Of a stretch of 64,000 bases of DNA, positions 53,959 through 62,881 are shown piece after piece. Position 1 is the stretch's first letter; each line of letters opens with the position of its first letter. This stretch comes from Thermoanaerobaculia bacterium (GTDB lineage: Bacteria > Acidobacteriota > Thermoanaerobaculia > Multivoradales > J023), in NCBI GenBank assembly GCA_030431255.1, contig JAUIJL010000023.1:78874-142873 (forward strand), written 5' to 3'. Both the position numbers and the translations under genes were made by a program. The notes under the pieces are model-generated. The model made no database searches and was not told the origin of the DNA. It saw nothing but the letters and a program-made list of their open reading frames with translations.

Positions 53959-56355
53959 ATGAAGCGAATCTATTGGATCTCCGCGGTCCTCATCCTGCTG
54001 ATCTCAGCCCTCCACATCCGCCGGCAGCCGGAGGGTCAGGCGCGTTTGATCGTCCGTGGCGATACCGTCATCGAGCTCCACAACGCCTGGGGCTGGTCAC
54101 CGATCTATCTCGGCGACTCCTGCCTGGTGCCCGAGAGTGAGGATGGCCTGCGGTATGACGGTGCCGGCCGAATCACCACGAGCCTGGGGCAGTCGTTTCC
54201 GACGCAAATCGAGCTCGTCTATAACGCCCCCCGGAGCCTGCCGAGCCAATGGCCGACGGGGAATTGGTGTCAAAGCCTGGATCGCAAAATCCAACAAGAG
54301 CTGGAGCAATGGTCGGCCGAGCAGAGCCCGGCGATGGTCTCCGAACCGGGTTGGCAACCGGACGTTCTGCTGACGAACAGGCTGAGGCAGACCCTTCAGG
54401 ATGGCGGATTGACGATCCGCGGGCTTCAGCTGCGCGTGGATCTGCCGGCGGCCATGACGGGTCGGCGCCCGGTGGGTGAGGTGACGGCGTTGGCCGAGCC
54501 GGGTCGGCCGCTGATCGTGCTCGGTCTGGACGGCGCCGATTGGACGTTCCTCGATCCGCTGATGGCCGCCGGGGAGCTGCCGGAGCTGCGCAAGCTGGTG
54601 GACGAGGGGCGAGGCGGCATCCTGCGTTCGGAGCATCCGCCGTTGTCTCCGCTGCTGTGGACCACCATGCTCACGGGCACGTCGCCCCTCGAGCACAAAA
54701 TTCTCGACTTCACCCGTTACGCACCCTCCTCGGGCATCAAGGAGCCGATCACCAGCTCCGAGCGACGGCGGCCGGCGATTTGGAACCTGGCGAGCTACGG
54801 CGGCCGCAGCTCGGCGATCTTCGGCATGTGGGCCACTTATCCCGCGGAGCCGCTGAACGGTGTCATGGTGTCGGACCGGCTCTTCACTTTCTTGCACAGC
54901 GAGGCCACTCCACCCCCGAATGTGGTGTGGCCCTCTCGGCGGGAGGCTTGGGCTCGACAGGCCCTCGAAGCCGCTGAACGAGAGGTCGGCTTCCAACAAA
55001 TGCGAGATTTCCTACCTTGGCTGACCGAGGCCGAATATCGGCAGCATTCCGACGCCGTGGATCCCTATGCCCATCCGATCAGCGGGTTGCGCAAGCTGTT
55101 GGTGGAAACCCGCGTCTATCATCGGTTGGCCACGGATTATTTGAGCTCGGAGTCCCCCGATTTGGCGCTGGTGTTTTTCCAGGCGTCCGATTCCGTGGGC
55201 CATCTCTTCGCGCCCTATGCGCCACCCAAGCAAAGCACGGTGTCCGATGCCGACTACGATCGATACCACGACGTGCCGCGACGGGTTTTTCGGTACTTGG
55301 ACAGCCTGATCGGCGACTACCGACGTTTGGCGGAGGCCAGGGGCGCGGTGCTCATGCTGGTTTCCGATCACGGGTTCACGTGGCACGAGGGGCGTCCCAC
55401 CCAACTGTCGAGCTTTGCCGCGGCCACCGCCGCCAAGTGGCATCGACAAGAGGGCATCTACCAGCTCTGGGGCAAGGGCATTGAAGCGCAGCCCGGTCAC
55501 CGGGGAGACGGAAACTTGCGGCAAGTGACCTCGACCCTCTTGGCGCTGCTGGGATTACCGTCCGATCCGAGCATCCAGGGACCACCTCTGGCCGACATCG
55601 ACTTCGCCGGCGGCAGCCAGATCAGCTACCGCGACTACTACCAGCCGACAACCGCGGAGACCGGGGGGGGCGACGTCGGAGACGAGGAGCTGGCCAAGCT
55701 GCGGGCGTTGGGTTACATCAGTGCCGGAGAGCCCACTCGAGCTTCGGCCGAAACCGTGGCCCGGGGAGAGACACGCACCGCCGGCTCCTACAACAACGAG
55801 GCCCTGCTGCTGCGCAATGATCAGCGGCTCGACGAAGCCGTGGCGGCCTGGGAAAAGGCGTTGCAGCTGAATCCTGACCTGGCTTCGGCCTTGTGGAACC
55901 TCAGCGACACGCTATTCGGCATGGATTCCGGGCCGGAACAGCTTCGGCGCTCCGATGATCTGCTGCTTCGAGCCCTGAAGAACCATCTGCCCGAAGGAAC
56001 GAAATACGTCATCGGCAGAGCGATCGGCTATCAACGGGCCGGCCGTGCCCAGGACAGTCTGCGGCTGATGGACGGTGCCGTGGGAGCACGACCGGAAGAC
56101 GCTGAGCTGCGGCTTTTCCGTGGGCGCTATCGCATCGAAGGTCGCGATTGCACGGGCGCCCTCGAAGATTTCCGAGTCGCCGCCGAGCTCGATCCGCAAA
56201 ATGCCGCCGCCTTCGCCTCCCAGGCTACCGCACATCTGTGCCTTGGGGACCCTTCGGCCGCCCTCGACGCCCTCCAACGCTCCCTGGCTCTCAATCCCGC
56301 ACAGCCGCGGCTCCAGGAGCTTCAACGTCGACTGCGCGACGATTCGGCCCGCTGA
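53959..56355 (+). CDS. Alkaline-phosphatase-superfamily phosphodiesterase with TPR tail
   Basis: A 798-aa protein with an N-terminal membrane helix (RIYWISAVLILLISAL). Residues 185-560 have the alkaline-phosphatase/type I phosphodiesterase fold: LGLDGADWTFLDPLM (metal-binding D191), PPLSPLLWTTMLTGTSP (nucleophile region with Thr/Ser), and LMLVSDHGFTWHEGRPTQ (Asp-His pair). Residues 600-795 carry about five TPR units (LDEAVAAWEKALQLNPDLAS, AALDALQRSLALNPAQP). Known relatives hydrolyse phosphodiesters or nucleotide-sugar pyrophosphates. The TPRs suggest a membrane complex. It stands downstream of a terminator, so it has its own promoter. Confidence 0.75.
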   Translation: MKRIYWISAVLILLISALHIRRQPEGQARLIVRGDTVIELHNAWGWSPIYLGDSCLVPESEDGLRYDGAGRITTSLGQSFPTQIELVYNAPRSLPSQWPTGNWCQSLDRKIQQELEQWSAEQSPAMVSEPGWQPDVLLTNRLRQTLQDGGLTIRGLQLRVDLPAAMTGRRPVGEVTALAEPGRPLIVLGLDGADWTFLDPLMAAGELPELRKLVDEGRGGILRSEHPPLSPLLWTTMLTGTSPLEHKILDFTRYAPSSGIKEPITSSERRRPAIWNLASYGGRSSAIFGMWATYPAEPLNGVMVSDRLFTFLHSEATPPPNVVWPSRREAWARQALEAAEREVGFQQMRDFLPWLTEAEYRQHSDAVDPYAHPISGLRKLLVETRVYHRLATDYLSSESPDLALVFFQASDSVGHLFAPYAPPKQSTVSDADYDRYHDVPRRVFRYLDSLIGDYRRLAEARGAVLMLVSDHGFTWHEGRPTQLSSFAAATAAKWHRQEGIYQLWGKGIEAQPGHRGDGNLRQVTSTLLALLGLPSDPSIQGPPLADIDFAGGSQISYRDYYQPTTAETGGGDVGDEELAKLRALGYISAGEPTRASAETVARGETRTAGSYNNEALLLRNDQRLDEAVAAWEKALQLNPDLASALWNLSDTLFGMDSGPEQLRRSDDLLLRALKNHLPEGTKYVIGRAIGYQRAGRAQDSLRLMDGAVGARPEDAELRLFRGRYRIEGRDCTGALEDFRVAAELDPQNAAAFASQATAHLCLGDPSAALDALQRSLALNPAQPRLQELQRRLRDDSAR

Positions 56356-56392
56356 GTGGCCGACGGGCCGTCTTGCCCGAAACTGTGACGCG

Positions 56393-57007
56393 TCAGGGAT
56401 GGCCGGAACCGGAGGCCATCGCAAAGTGATGCGGCCGATGGTGATCTCCGGATACCAGGAAGCCGAAGAAGCCGAGACCCCGCAGGCGATCCACGGACGA
56501 GGTGTCCTTCGTGGTCACTCGCAGCTTGAGACCCGCACCCTGGGGATCGCCTTCGGGTAGGGGCTCCACCGAGACGTCGAGCTCGGGTTGGCGGCCGGCA
56601 AAGCTGGCGTGGGCGGGAACCATTCTGAGGATGGCATCGAGGGTTCGGCCCTCACCCGTGATCACGGCTTCGAAACCGCCTTCGATATTGCGCTGCCGAG
56701 TCTCTGAATCCAGGACCACTCGGTTCATGTCCACGAGATGCTCGCGAAGGGCTCCCAGGTCGACACGGCTCCAATCTGTGTCGGCGTTGGATTCGAGCAA
56801 TGCCTTCATCTCGGCGAGGGCGACAAAGGCGTCTTGGCCGACCTCCTCGGGACCGGCGATCGGCAGGGGAGGCCGCTCTGCCGACGTCGCCATGGGGCAG
56901 TTGGCGTGATCGTGCCCTGACGGAGCGTCGTCTGAAGCGTAGAGGGAGGCTGATAGAGCCAAGGCGGCGAGAATGATCGATGGTATGACGAATGGTCGAG
57001 CGTGCAT
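56393..57007 (-). CDS. Exported His-rich protein
   Basis: A 204-aa protein. ATG 57007 has GAGG seven bases upstream. A signal peptide (VIPSIILAALALSASLYA) is followed by a HDHANCP segment (residues ~33-39) and a C-terminal SGDHHRPHHFAMASGSGH, so both ends can bind metal. The middle is helical (VALAEMKALLESN, LREHLVDMNRVVLDSE). The His clusters suggest copper, zinc or nickel binding, but no named family was recognised. It lies on the minus strand after the phosphodiesterase gene and just downstream of the Crp-type regulator gene. Confidence 0.6.
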   Translation of the reverse strand: MHARPFVIPSIILAALALSASLYASDDAPSGHDHANCPMATSAERPPLPIAGPEEVGQDAFVALAEMKALLESNADTDWSRVDLGALREHLVDMNRVVLDSETRQRNIEGGFEAVITGEGRTLDAILRMVPAHASFAGRQPELDVSVEPLPEGDPQGAGLKLRVTTKDTSSVDRLRGLGFFGFLVSGDHHRPHHFAMASGSGHP

Positions 57008-57107
57008 GGTGAATCCTCTTAGGAAGGTGGGAGTTGGAGACGGCGCGTTTGGAGGTCGCCGACCCGTCGAGCATTCCACCAGCGATTTGGGATCGCCATG
57101 ATTTCGA

Positions 57108-57719
57108 TCAGGTTTTTCGACCGACTCGTCGCCCCTCGCGGTGAATCTGATTCTGACGCTCGAGGCGCCCGAGGGCGCGATAGAGAGACTCAGGCACCAG
57201 CCCCAGCTCCGACGCCACCGCCTGGAGCGGCCGATCAGGATCCCAGTCTTCACCCAGTGCTTCGAGCAGGTCCAAATAGGCCAAAACCCGCTCGTCGGCG
57301 CGTTTGATCGAGCGCAGCTCCAGGAGAGCACGCAAGCGGCGGACCTGACTCGCGAGCCCCTTGAACCAGCTCATCAACGCCTCCGGATCCCTCGCAAGCC
57401 CGTCCGCGACTTCGCGCTTCGAAAACGTCCACACCCGGCTGCTCACCTCGGCGCGGGCATCGCAGTGGTAAGTGTCGGAAAATAAAGCGGCTTCCGCGAC
57501 GAAGTCTCCCGGGCCCAACACGGCCAGGGTGACCGTGGCGCCGTCTTCCAAGTGGCGCTCGAGGCGAAATCGGCCCGATTCGATGCTGAAGATAGACGCA
57601 GCAGGCTCACCGCGACGGAAGAGAAGCTGACCCCGTTTGAGCAGGAGAGGAGATCCCGTGGTGCCGCCCGGGCCGCGGTGAGGTGGTTCTGGATGTGCCA
57701 CTGATTTCAGAGGTGCCAT
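57108..57719 (-). CDS. Crp/Fnr-family transcriptional regulator
   Basis: A 203-aa protein. The cyclic-nucleotide-binding fold has LLLKRGQLLFRRGEPAASIF, IESGRFRLERHL, VLGPGDFVAEAALF and RVWTFSKREV, then a dimer helix, and a C-terminal HTH of LQAVASELGLVPESLYRALG. The annotated ATG (57719) lies inside repeat locus E. The first residues (MAPLKSVAHP) are translated repeat-derived sequence, and no ribosome binding site precedes it, so the real start may be nearer residue 20. It is short for Crp (usually about 220 aa). A decayed copy of its first half sits at 60484-60715. Confidence 0.8.
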   Translation of the reverse strand: MAPLKSVAHPEPPHRGPGGTTGSPLLLKRGQLLFRRGEPAASIFSIESGRFRLERHLEDGATVTLAVLGPGDFVAEAALFSDTYHCDARAEVSSRVWTFSKREVADGLARDPEALMSWFKGLASQVRRLRALLELRSIKRADERVLAYLDLLEALGEDWDPDRPLQAVASELGLVPESLYRALGRLERQNQIHREGRRVGRKT

Positions 57720-57790
57720 GTTGTTTCAGAGGTACCACGTAGTTTCAGAGGTACCACGTAGTTTCAGAGGTGCCACGTAGTTTCAGAGGT
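57695..57790. repeat. Tandem repeat locus E (19-bp period)
   Basis: Cores start at 57712, 57731, 57750 and 57769, exactly 19 bp apart, with spacer AGA. Two of them read GGTACC instead of GGTGCC. A degenerate unit (GTGCCACTGATTTC) precedes at 57695. The Crp-family start codon overlaps the first core. Confidence 0.9.
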
Positions 57791-58010
57791 GCTTCGATCA
57801 CGAGCCGGGCGTCCCGTACGTCTGGAAAGACTATCCCATCGCCGGAAGATCGACATTCCGCTAGGAACGACCGGGATGGCTCGGCGTGATCGATCCGGGT
57901 GCCCATTTCCGCGCTATCCTTCGATGAGATCCACTGGGGTCGGCATCTCGTCATCCATGTCTCGTCATCCAAGGGCGGCGAGCGCAATCAGTGAAAACGG
58001 GGGAGAACCT

Positions 58011-60374
58011 ATGGGCGAGACACTAGAAGGCTTAATGCGCGGCAAACACTTCGACGAAGCCTTGCGCCGCATCGAATCCGGGGAGCTCGATCCCACTTCT
58101 TATCTCGCGGGCATCGTCGATTCGGTGGAAAGCCGGGATCCGCGGTTGGTGAAAGCCTTTCTAGAGGCCGGTGCCGACCCCAACCATGGTTGTGCGCCGT
58201 CTCTATTGCACCGCGCCGCCGACAACGGCGCCACGGAAGCCGTCGATCTACTCTTGCGCGCCGGCGCCGACCCGAATATTCGTGGCGGTGGACCCGCTCT
58301 ACAGCGTGCGGTGCGCAACGGATACGACCGAATGGGCGCCCTGCTGGTGAAAGCCGGGGCTCGGGACGACGGTCTCGACGGCTCCCTCTTGGTTTGGGCT
58401 TCCTACTTCGGTTGCGAAGCCACGGTGTGGGCCATGCTGGATGCGGGATTCGACATCGAGGGTCGAGCCGATATCGACGGAGAAGCTGAATCTCGTGAAG
58501 CGGAAGACCGCCGCACCCGGTCCGAGCGATTCAACGCGGGTTATCGTCAATTCATCGACGACATGCTCAACGCCGAGGAAGAGGATCCGGAAGACGCCCT
58601 GGACGAGGAGCAGCGTCAAGCTTTGCTCGGTAGCCTTCAAGAAACCGAGGATCTCGAATCGCGACGCCGAGCCCCTGCATCGTCGGATATTCCCCCCGTA
58701 TCCGGTCCCACCTTTCTTTTCGAGCAAACCTCTGCCGCCGTGGTAGCCGCCGGTCGTGGCCATGAGGGCGTGGTGCGTCTGCTGGCTGACGCGGGAGCCG
58801 ATCTCGGCGCCGCCGATGCTCAAGGCTTTACGCCTTGGATGGCCGCAGAGCGGGGTGGTCACAAGCTGACGGTCGCATTGCTCGAATCTCTCGGGGCCCC
58901 TCGGAAAGCTGATCTGTCGCCGGATACCGCCTTGAATCTGGCTGCCGAACAGGGAAATCTATCGGCGGTGGATGAGGCTTTGAGCTCCGGCGCCGGTCTT
59001 GCGGCCCGAGATCTCCACGACCGCACTCCGCTCTTGAATGCCATCCACGGAAACCATCCGACCATCGTGCAACGGTTGATCGTCGCAGGAGCCGATGTAG
59101 AAGATCCCGAGCCGCATCCTGGAGCCCAAGCGATGAGCTCCCTCGCGGGTCTCGGGATTGAGCTCCCACCGGAGCTGATGGCCTTTACCGAAAAAGGGCG
59201 GTCTCCCCTGACCGTGGCCGCCGAGCTCGATCGTTCACGTTGTGCTGAGATTCTCATCTCTGCGGGGGCCGATGTCAGCGCTGTCGACAGCCGGGGTCGC
59301 AGCTGTGCCTCCTATGCCGCGACCCAAGGCTCTTACCGGGTGCTCGAACAGCTCCTGGCGGCGGGTTGCAATACGACGGATCACGCCGCGGAGGCTCCAC
59401 CTCTTTTGCTGGAAGCGGCCCTCGCGGGGCAGGCAGATTCGGTGCGGGCCCTCCTGCAAGCGGGGTTGGATCTGGAGCAGCGTCATGAAGGCTCCGGCGC
59501 CTTACATCACGCTGCCCAATCCCAGGACGATGCCACGGTGCGGCTGTTGCTCGAGGCCGGGGCGGATCCCAACGTGTTGAATGACGAGGGGCAGACCCCT
59601 CTGGCGGTGGCCGAGTCCTATCGAGAGCTGGCCGAGCACACCGTGGTGCCGGACGGAGAGGAAAAGAAGTTCCTTTCCGACGACGTGATTCAGCAGTTGC
59701 GTTCGATCACCAGCGTCAGCTCCGAAGAGCGGAACCTGTGGGATTCCGATGAATGGGACGAAGATGAAGACGACTGGCCTCCGTCCGAAATGCCGCCTCT
59801 TTCTCAAGAGCACGAGGCCCTCTACGATCGCGCGCGAATCGAAGAGCGTTTCAAAGCCGCTTTTGCCACCGATCTCTACCAAACCGCGGCCCGTGAGATG
59901 GCGGAGCGCTGCGGCAGCCGGCCCGTGCCCTGGGGCGACGACGGAATGCTGAAATTCCGAGTCGATTCACGCAGCCAGGCCGCGGAGACCCCGCCGGACG
60001 TAGAAGCGTGGCAACAAGAGCTGGCTCCTCGGGGCCTTTCCGTTTTCAAAATTAGTTTCGATCGCGACTACTTCCTGTTGCCGTCGTCGGATCCCATGGA
60101 GTGCATGCGCTATTTCGGAGTGGCCGGCGGCAACTACGACATCACCAACAGTCAAGTGATGGAGTTCTTCCGCACCCGCCCAGCGGTGATCACCCAGTTG
60201 AGAGGCGACGTCGTGGCCGGGCGTTTCGACCCCGTGCCCCGAGATTTGGAGCAGCTGGCTGAGGATATCTACAGCCTCTGCCCGGACACGTTTCCTGAAG
60301 GTCCAGGTGAGGACGGCATCCAGAATTACGCCCGTAAGCTCGAAGACGGCACCTTTTTCATGTGGTGGGACTGA
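58011..60374 (+). CDS. Ankyrin-repeat protein with unrecognised C-terminal domain
   Basis: A 787-aa protein. The start is ATG 58011 with GGGGGAG five bases upstream; a longer frame from 57789 passes through the repeats and lacks a site. About ten ankyrin repeats occur, with units such as SLLHRAADNGATEAVDLLLR, GADPNIRG and GSGALHHAAQSQDDATVRLL. An acidic linker (DEEQRQALLGSLQETEDLE) divides them near residues 200-215. The last 170 residues form another domain: PRGLSVFKISFDRDYFLLP, then CMRYFGVAGGNYDITNSQVM and PAVITQLRGDVVAGRFDP, ending ARKLEDGTFFMWWD. There is no signal peptide, so it is probably cytoplasmic. The 3' end of this gene is copied at 63804-63875. Its partners are unknown. Confidence 0.8.
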   Translation: MGETLEGLMRGKHFDEALRRIESGELDPTSYLAGIVDSVESRDPRLVKAFLEAGADPNHGCAPSLLHRAADNGATEAVDLLLRAGADPNIRGGGPALQRAVRNGYDRMGALLVKAGARDDGLDGSLLVWASYFGCEATVWAMLDAGFDIEGRADIDGEAESREAEDRRTRSERFNAGYRQFIDDMLNAEEEDPEDALDEEQRQALLGSLQETEDLESRRRAPASSDIPPVSGPTFLFEQTSAAVVAAGRGHEGVVRLLADAGADLGAADAQGFTPWMAAERGGHKLTVALLESLGAPRKADLSPDTALNLAAEQGNLSAVDEALSSGAGLAARDLHDRTPLLNAIHGNHPTIVQRLIVAGADVEDPEPHPGAQAMSSLAGLGIELPPELMAFTEKGRSPLTVAAELDRSRCAEILISAGADVSAVDSRGRSCASYAATQGSYRVLEQLLAAGCNTTDHAAEAPPLLLEAALAGQADSVRALLQAGLDLEQRHEGSGALHHAAQSQDDATVRLLLEAGADPNVLNDEGQTPLAVAESYRELAEHTVVPDGEEKKFLSDDVIQQLRSITSVSSEERNLWDSDEWDEDEDDWPPSEMPPLSQEHEALYDRARIEERFKAAFATDLYQTAAREMAERCGSRPVPWGDDGMLKFRVDSRSQAAETPPDVEAWQQELAPRGLSVFKISFDRDYFLLPSSDPMECMRYFGVAGGNYDITNSQVMEFFRTRPAVITQLRGDVVAGRFDPVPRDLEQLAEDIYSLCPDTFPEGPGEDGIQNYARKLEDGTFFMWWD

Positions 60375-60385
60375 AGATCGCCGGA
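60314..60385. repeat. 72-bp exact direct repeat, copy 1 (3' end of the ankyrin gene)
   Basis: This segment, covering the last 20 codons, the stop and about 11 bases after it, occurs again without mismatch at 63804-63875. The second copy lies inside repeat locus G. The match breaks at 60313/63803 and 60386/63876. Confidence 0.95.
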
Positions 60386-60409
60386 TCTACAAGCCGCTTG
60401 CCGCGCGGC

Positions 60410-60445
60410 CCGAAGGTGCCGGCCTGAAGGTGCCATGTAGTTTCT
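60410..60445. repeat. Repeat locus F (single core)
   Basis: One variant core GGTGCCATGTAGTTTC, with GAAGGTGCCGG and GAGGGTGCC half units beside it, lies just after the ankyrin stop and before the decayed regulator fragment. Confidence 0.75.
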
Positions 60446-60483
60446 GAAGGAGGGTGCCTACCAGTTCTTGGTGGCCATCGCTG

Positions 60484-60715
60484 TAGCAGCCGCGATAAAG
60501 TCATTCTGGCCCAGTACGGCCAGGATGACCGTGGCGCTGTGTTCTAAATGCCACTCGAGGCGAAAATCACCCCCCCCTTCGAAGCTGGAGAAGACGCGGA
60601 AGGCCCACCACTACGGAAGAGAAACTGGCCCTATTTGAGAGGAGGGACGATCCCATGGCGCCGCTCGGGCCGCGAAGAGATGGATCTGGATTTGCCACTG
60701 ATTTCAGAGGCATCT
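60484..60715 (-). pseudogene. Decayed N-terminal fragment of a Crp-family regulator
   Basis: Base by base, this stretch tracks 57489-57711, the first half of the intact Crp-family gene, at clearly reduced identity. Shared blocks include ACGGCCAGG, GACCGTGGCG, CACTCGAGGCGAAA, GACGCGG and GGGCCGCG. It carries a CCCCCCCC insertion and other indels that break the frame, and it lacks the HTH half. The same degenerate repeat (CCACTGATTTCAGAGG) borders both copies. I read it as an old duplication on the other side of the ankyrin gene. Confidence 0.75.
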
Positions 60716-60906
60716 TAGTCAAAGGTGCTGAAGCGTTGGTTCAAGGATTTGAGGGGCATTCAGCGAGGCGATGAGAATTTTTATGAAGCCGAGGGCGAGT
60801 TAAATCGACGGAATGGATCTAGACCCTTTCCAGTGCCGATGAATTGTCCGCGAATAGTTTGCTTCAGTTGGATTCGGTTTGTTCGAGGAGCCTCAAAGAA
60901 TAGTTT

Positions 60907-61410
60907 CTATTCAGGTCTTGATGCGCGAAGTCGGGCCTCGTCGCTTTTGCTTTTCGTTGAGCATTCTGGATCACTGAGGCGTACATCGAGCATCTTGAGG
61001 AGCTTCAGCTGGAAAGTTTCGGAATTACCGAATAGGCCGCTGAGCATCCTGGCAACGAATAGGAAAGCGACGGTGAGGAACGTAATTGAGAATAGAGCTC
61101 CGGAGATCTGGGTCTGTAAGGCTAATTTCAAAGATCCGATCGCTAGAAAAAATACTAGACAGAAAAGACCCAGAACTGACAAGCCAAAGGAAATTGCCGG
61201 TAGCCAGTTGGCCTGGAAGCTTGTTGTCGGTCTGGGACGTGGAAAATCGAAGGTCTGGGACGGCGACGTCGCGTTCAGTGGTAGTTGTACGGCTGCGATG
61301 GGGTGGCCTTCGGCGCGGACAAGAATAGCACCGAAGGCGTCGTTTGCCTCGGCAAACACGTCTGACTTTGATTCCCGAATCATCGGGCAGTCTGCCTGAT
61401 ATGAAATCAT
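60907..61410 (-). CDS. Two-helix membrane protein of a Panacea/SocA locus (candidate toxin or effector)
   Basis: A 167-aa protein. ATG 61410 has GGGAGG eight bases upstream. After a 65-residue cytoplasm-like start (MISYQADCPMIRESKS) come two membrane helices, ISFGLSVLGLFCLVFFLAIG and SITFLTVAFLFVARMLSGLF, then a charged tail. It follows a Panacea/SocA-domain gene by 30 bases on the same strand. In known Panacea pairs the neighbour is often a small toxin, some of which act on membranes. The size, helices and position fit that; there is no direct sequence match I can name. Base composition is lower in GC than the neighbours, which suggests transfer. Confidence 0.6.
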   Translation of the reverse strand: MISYQADCPMIRESKSDVFAEANDAFGAILVRAEGHPIAAVQLPLNATSPSQTFDFPRPRPTTSFQANWLPAISFGLSVLGLFCLVFFLAIGSLKLALQTQISGALFSITFLTVAFLFVARMLSGLFGNSETFQLKLLKMLDVRLSDPECSTKSKSDEARLRASRPE

Positions 61411-61440
61411 TGCTAGCCTCCCTCACTCGTTTGAAGTGAA

Positions 61441-61956
61441 TTAGCAGATGAAGTTGTCTCTGAAATATTCCTTCATCAGCTCAGCTGGAATCTCGATATC
61501 TGAGGTCATTCCTTCCTTGACACCAGCTCGCGCGCGAACTTCAAACCATGGAGAGCCCGGTAGATGAGCTAAGCGTGACAGCTGGACACCGCTCAGATGT
61601 CCAAAGCTGTTCCAAACCCGAGAGAGTAGATCAAGACTGTCTCGGTCATTCGCGGGAATCTCGCTGATTGCAAAAGTTCCGCCATGGGCTGAAAAAAGCG
61701 GGCGTTTGATAGGTTTATTTCCAAATACCGAAAGCTCGTGGTAGAGGCTGGGGAAAACTGGGCCGTGGCGCCACGCTTTGACCCTCTCATTTATTAAAGG
61801 GCGGTTCTGGTCGCAAAGGCAGCGGCCATTTGCAATATAGGCAAGCTTTTGAGTTTGCATCGGATCGATCGGCCTGTCGTCATTGAGGCTGTTGAGGATC
61901 AGTCTGTTCGCGATAGCGCCCGAGCTGTATGGTGGCTCTGTTTTTTGGTAGCCCAT
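61441..61956 (-). CDS. Panacea (SocA/DUF4065-like) domain protein, candidate antitoxin
   Basis: A 171-aa protein. It has IANRLILNSLNDD, then PMQTQKLAYIANGRCL and the typical block ERVKAWRHGPVFPSLYHEL (WxxGPVxPxxY), followed by LSRVWNSFGHLSGVQLSRL. These match the Panacea domain of SocA/GepA proteins, which serve as antitoxins that neutralise diverse toxins. It begins 8 bases after the coiled-coil gene stop and precedes the two-helix membrane protein, so the three form an operon. Which neighbour is the toxin is inferred. Confidence 0.8.
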   Translation of the reverse strand: MGYQKTEPPYSSGAIANRLILNSLNDDRPIDPMQTQKLAYIANGRCLCDQNRPLINERVKAWRHGPVFPSLYHELSVFGNKPIKRPLFSAHGGTFAISEIPANDRDSLDLLSRVWNSFGHLSGVQLSRLAHLPGSPWFEVRARAGVKEGMTSDIEIPAELMKEYFRDNFIC

Positions 61957-61964
61957 TCCCTACC

Positions 61965-62372
61965 TCATTGTATTGTCGAGCTCTCAGCTCTCGCCGCTCG
62001 CTGTTGACGCTTGAATTCCTCGAAGGCTTTTCGCTCGTCGTCGTTATCTGGCTGAAGCCGTGATTTAGACTCTGCTTTGAGCTGCCGGATCTCAGCCCTA
62101 AGCTCATCGAGCTCCGTTTCCATTGCCCTGAAGTCTTGCTTGGAAGGTGAATCTGTCTCGGCAGCCTTTGCATTGCGATAGGCAGGAATAGAAATACCGA
62201 AGTCTTCTTTTAGCTCCTCGGCGTTGTCGCGGATCCATTGAGAGATGATGTGGGCTGCCCCTTCGGCATGAGAAAAGCCGAGGGTCTCGACAACCTCGGA
62301 AAACACCCAAGCTGTGTAACCTTTGAGTGTTGGCTGAGGTTTCAATGGGTCAGTAAATCTCACAGAAGACAT
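61965..62372 (-). CDS. Small coiled-coil protein, first gene of the Panacea operon
   Basis: A 135-aa protein. I take ATG 62372 as the start; TTG 62378 is in frame. The N-terminal half (LKGYTAWVFSEVVETLGFSH, then AAHIISQWIRDNAEELKED) could be a helical DNA- or protein-binding unit. The second half (FRAMETELDELRAEIRQLKA) is a coiled coil, ending in a charged tail. I do not recognise a family. It may be a regulator or a structural partner of the toxin-antitoxin pair. Confidence 0.55.
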   Translation of the reverse strand: MSSVRFTDPLKPQPTLKGYTAWVFSEVVETLGFSHAEGAAHIISQWIRDNAEELKEDFGISIPAYRNAKAAETDSPSKQDFRAMETELDELRAEIRQLKAESKSRLQPDNDDERKAFEEFKRQQRAARAESSTIQ

Positions 62373-62451
62373 TCCCAAAACCGATTCAAATAGAGCTTAT
62401 TTCGATTCGAGGCTCAATAAACAGTCTGTGGGTGAGCGCATGCAGCAGAAG

Positions 62452-62494
62452 CCCATCCGAGCCTATCGGCTCGCGTGGGAGCACCGGCGGTGCT
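62452..62494. ncRNA. Paired hairpins, possible structured RNA
   Basis: CCCA-TC-CGAGCC TATC GGCTCG-CG-TGGG forms a 10-bp stem with a small internal loop, immediately followed by AGCACC GGC GGTGCT. The perfect tetraloop and tandem arrangement are unlikely by chance. No known family was recognised. The strand cannot be decided. Confidence 0.3.
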
Positions 62495-62881
62495 GGATGC
62501 TGGGCTGACTTTTGCTCGGCTCTATTCCAACGCTACACTTAGGGTATGGCATGCTTGTACATGTGTCAAGAGGCATAGGGATGTTTGTGCATGTCTGGCC
62601 CTTCCGGCACTCCATCACCCATCCCGCAAGGTCCGCTGGCGCGGATTGGTGATGGGAAAGCGGGTGCCTGCATTCTATGCTCGGTCACAAATGAGGGCGC
62701 CCGGGCGAGGAGCTGTTGTCCCAGCCAAGGTTTGAGTGTGCTTTACTTGGTTCGTGTCGAAATTTTGGGGTGTTTGATGGATATTGAGATCCGGCATTCC
62801 TTTGCCCAACGCTCAGGCCTCGCTGGAGCAGCTCTCTAGGTTAGTGATGTAGTGGAGCTCGCCCAGAACGCTCACAAAACT

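Noticed and set aside
60725..61399. Plus-strand frame of 224 codons
   Set aside because: It is antisense to the two-helix membrane protein, has no ribosome binding site and shows no domain. The minus-strand gene has a strong site and an operon context.
62475..62839. Short plus-strand frames before the DUF5698 gene
   Set aside because: They lack ribosome binding sites and recognisable content, and overlap the hairpin region.
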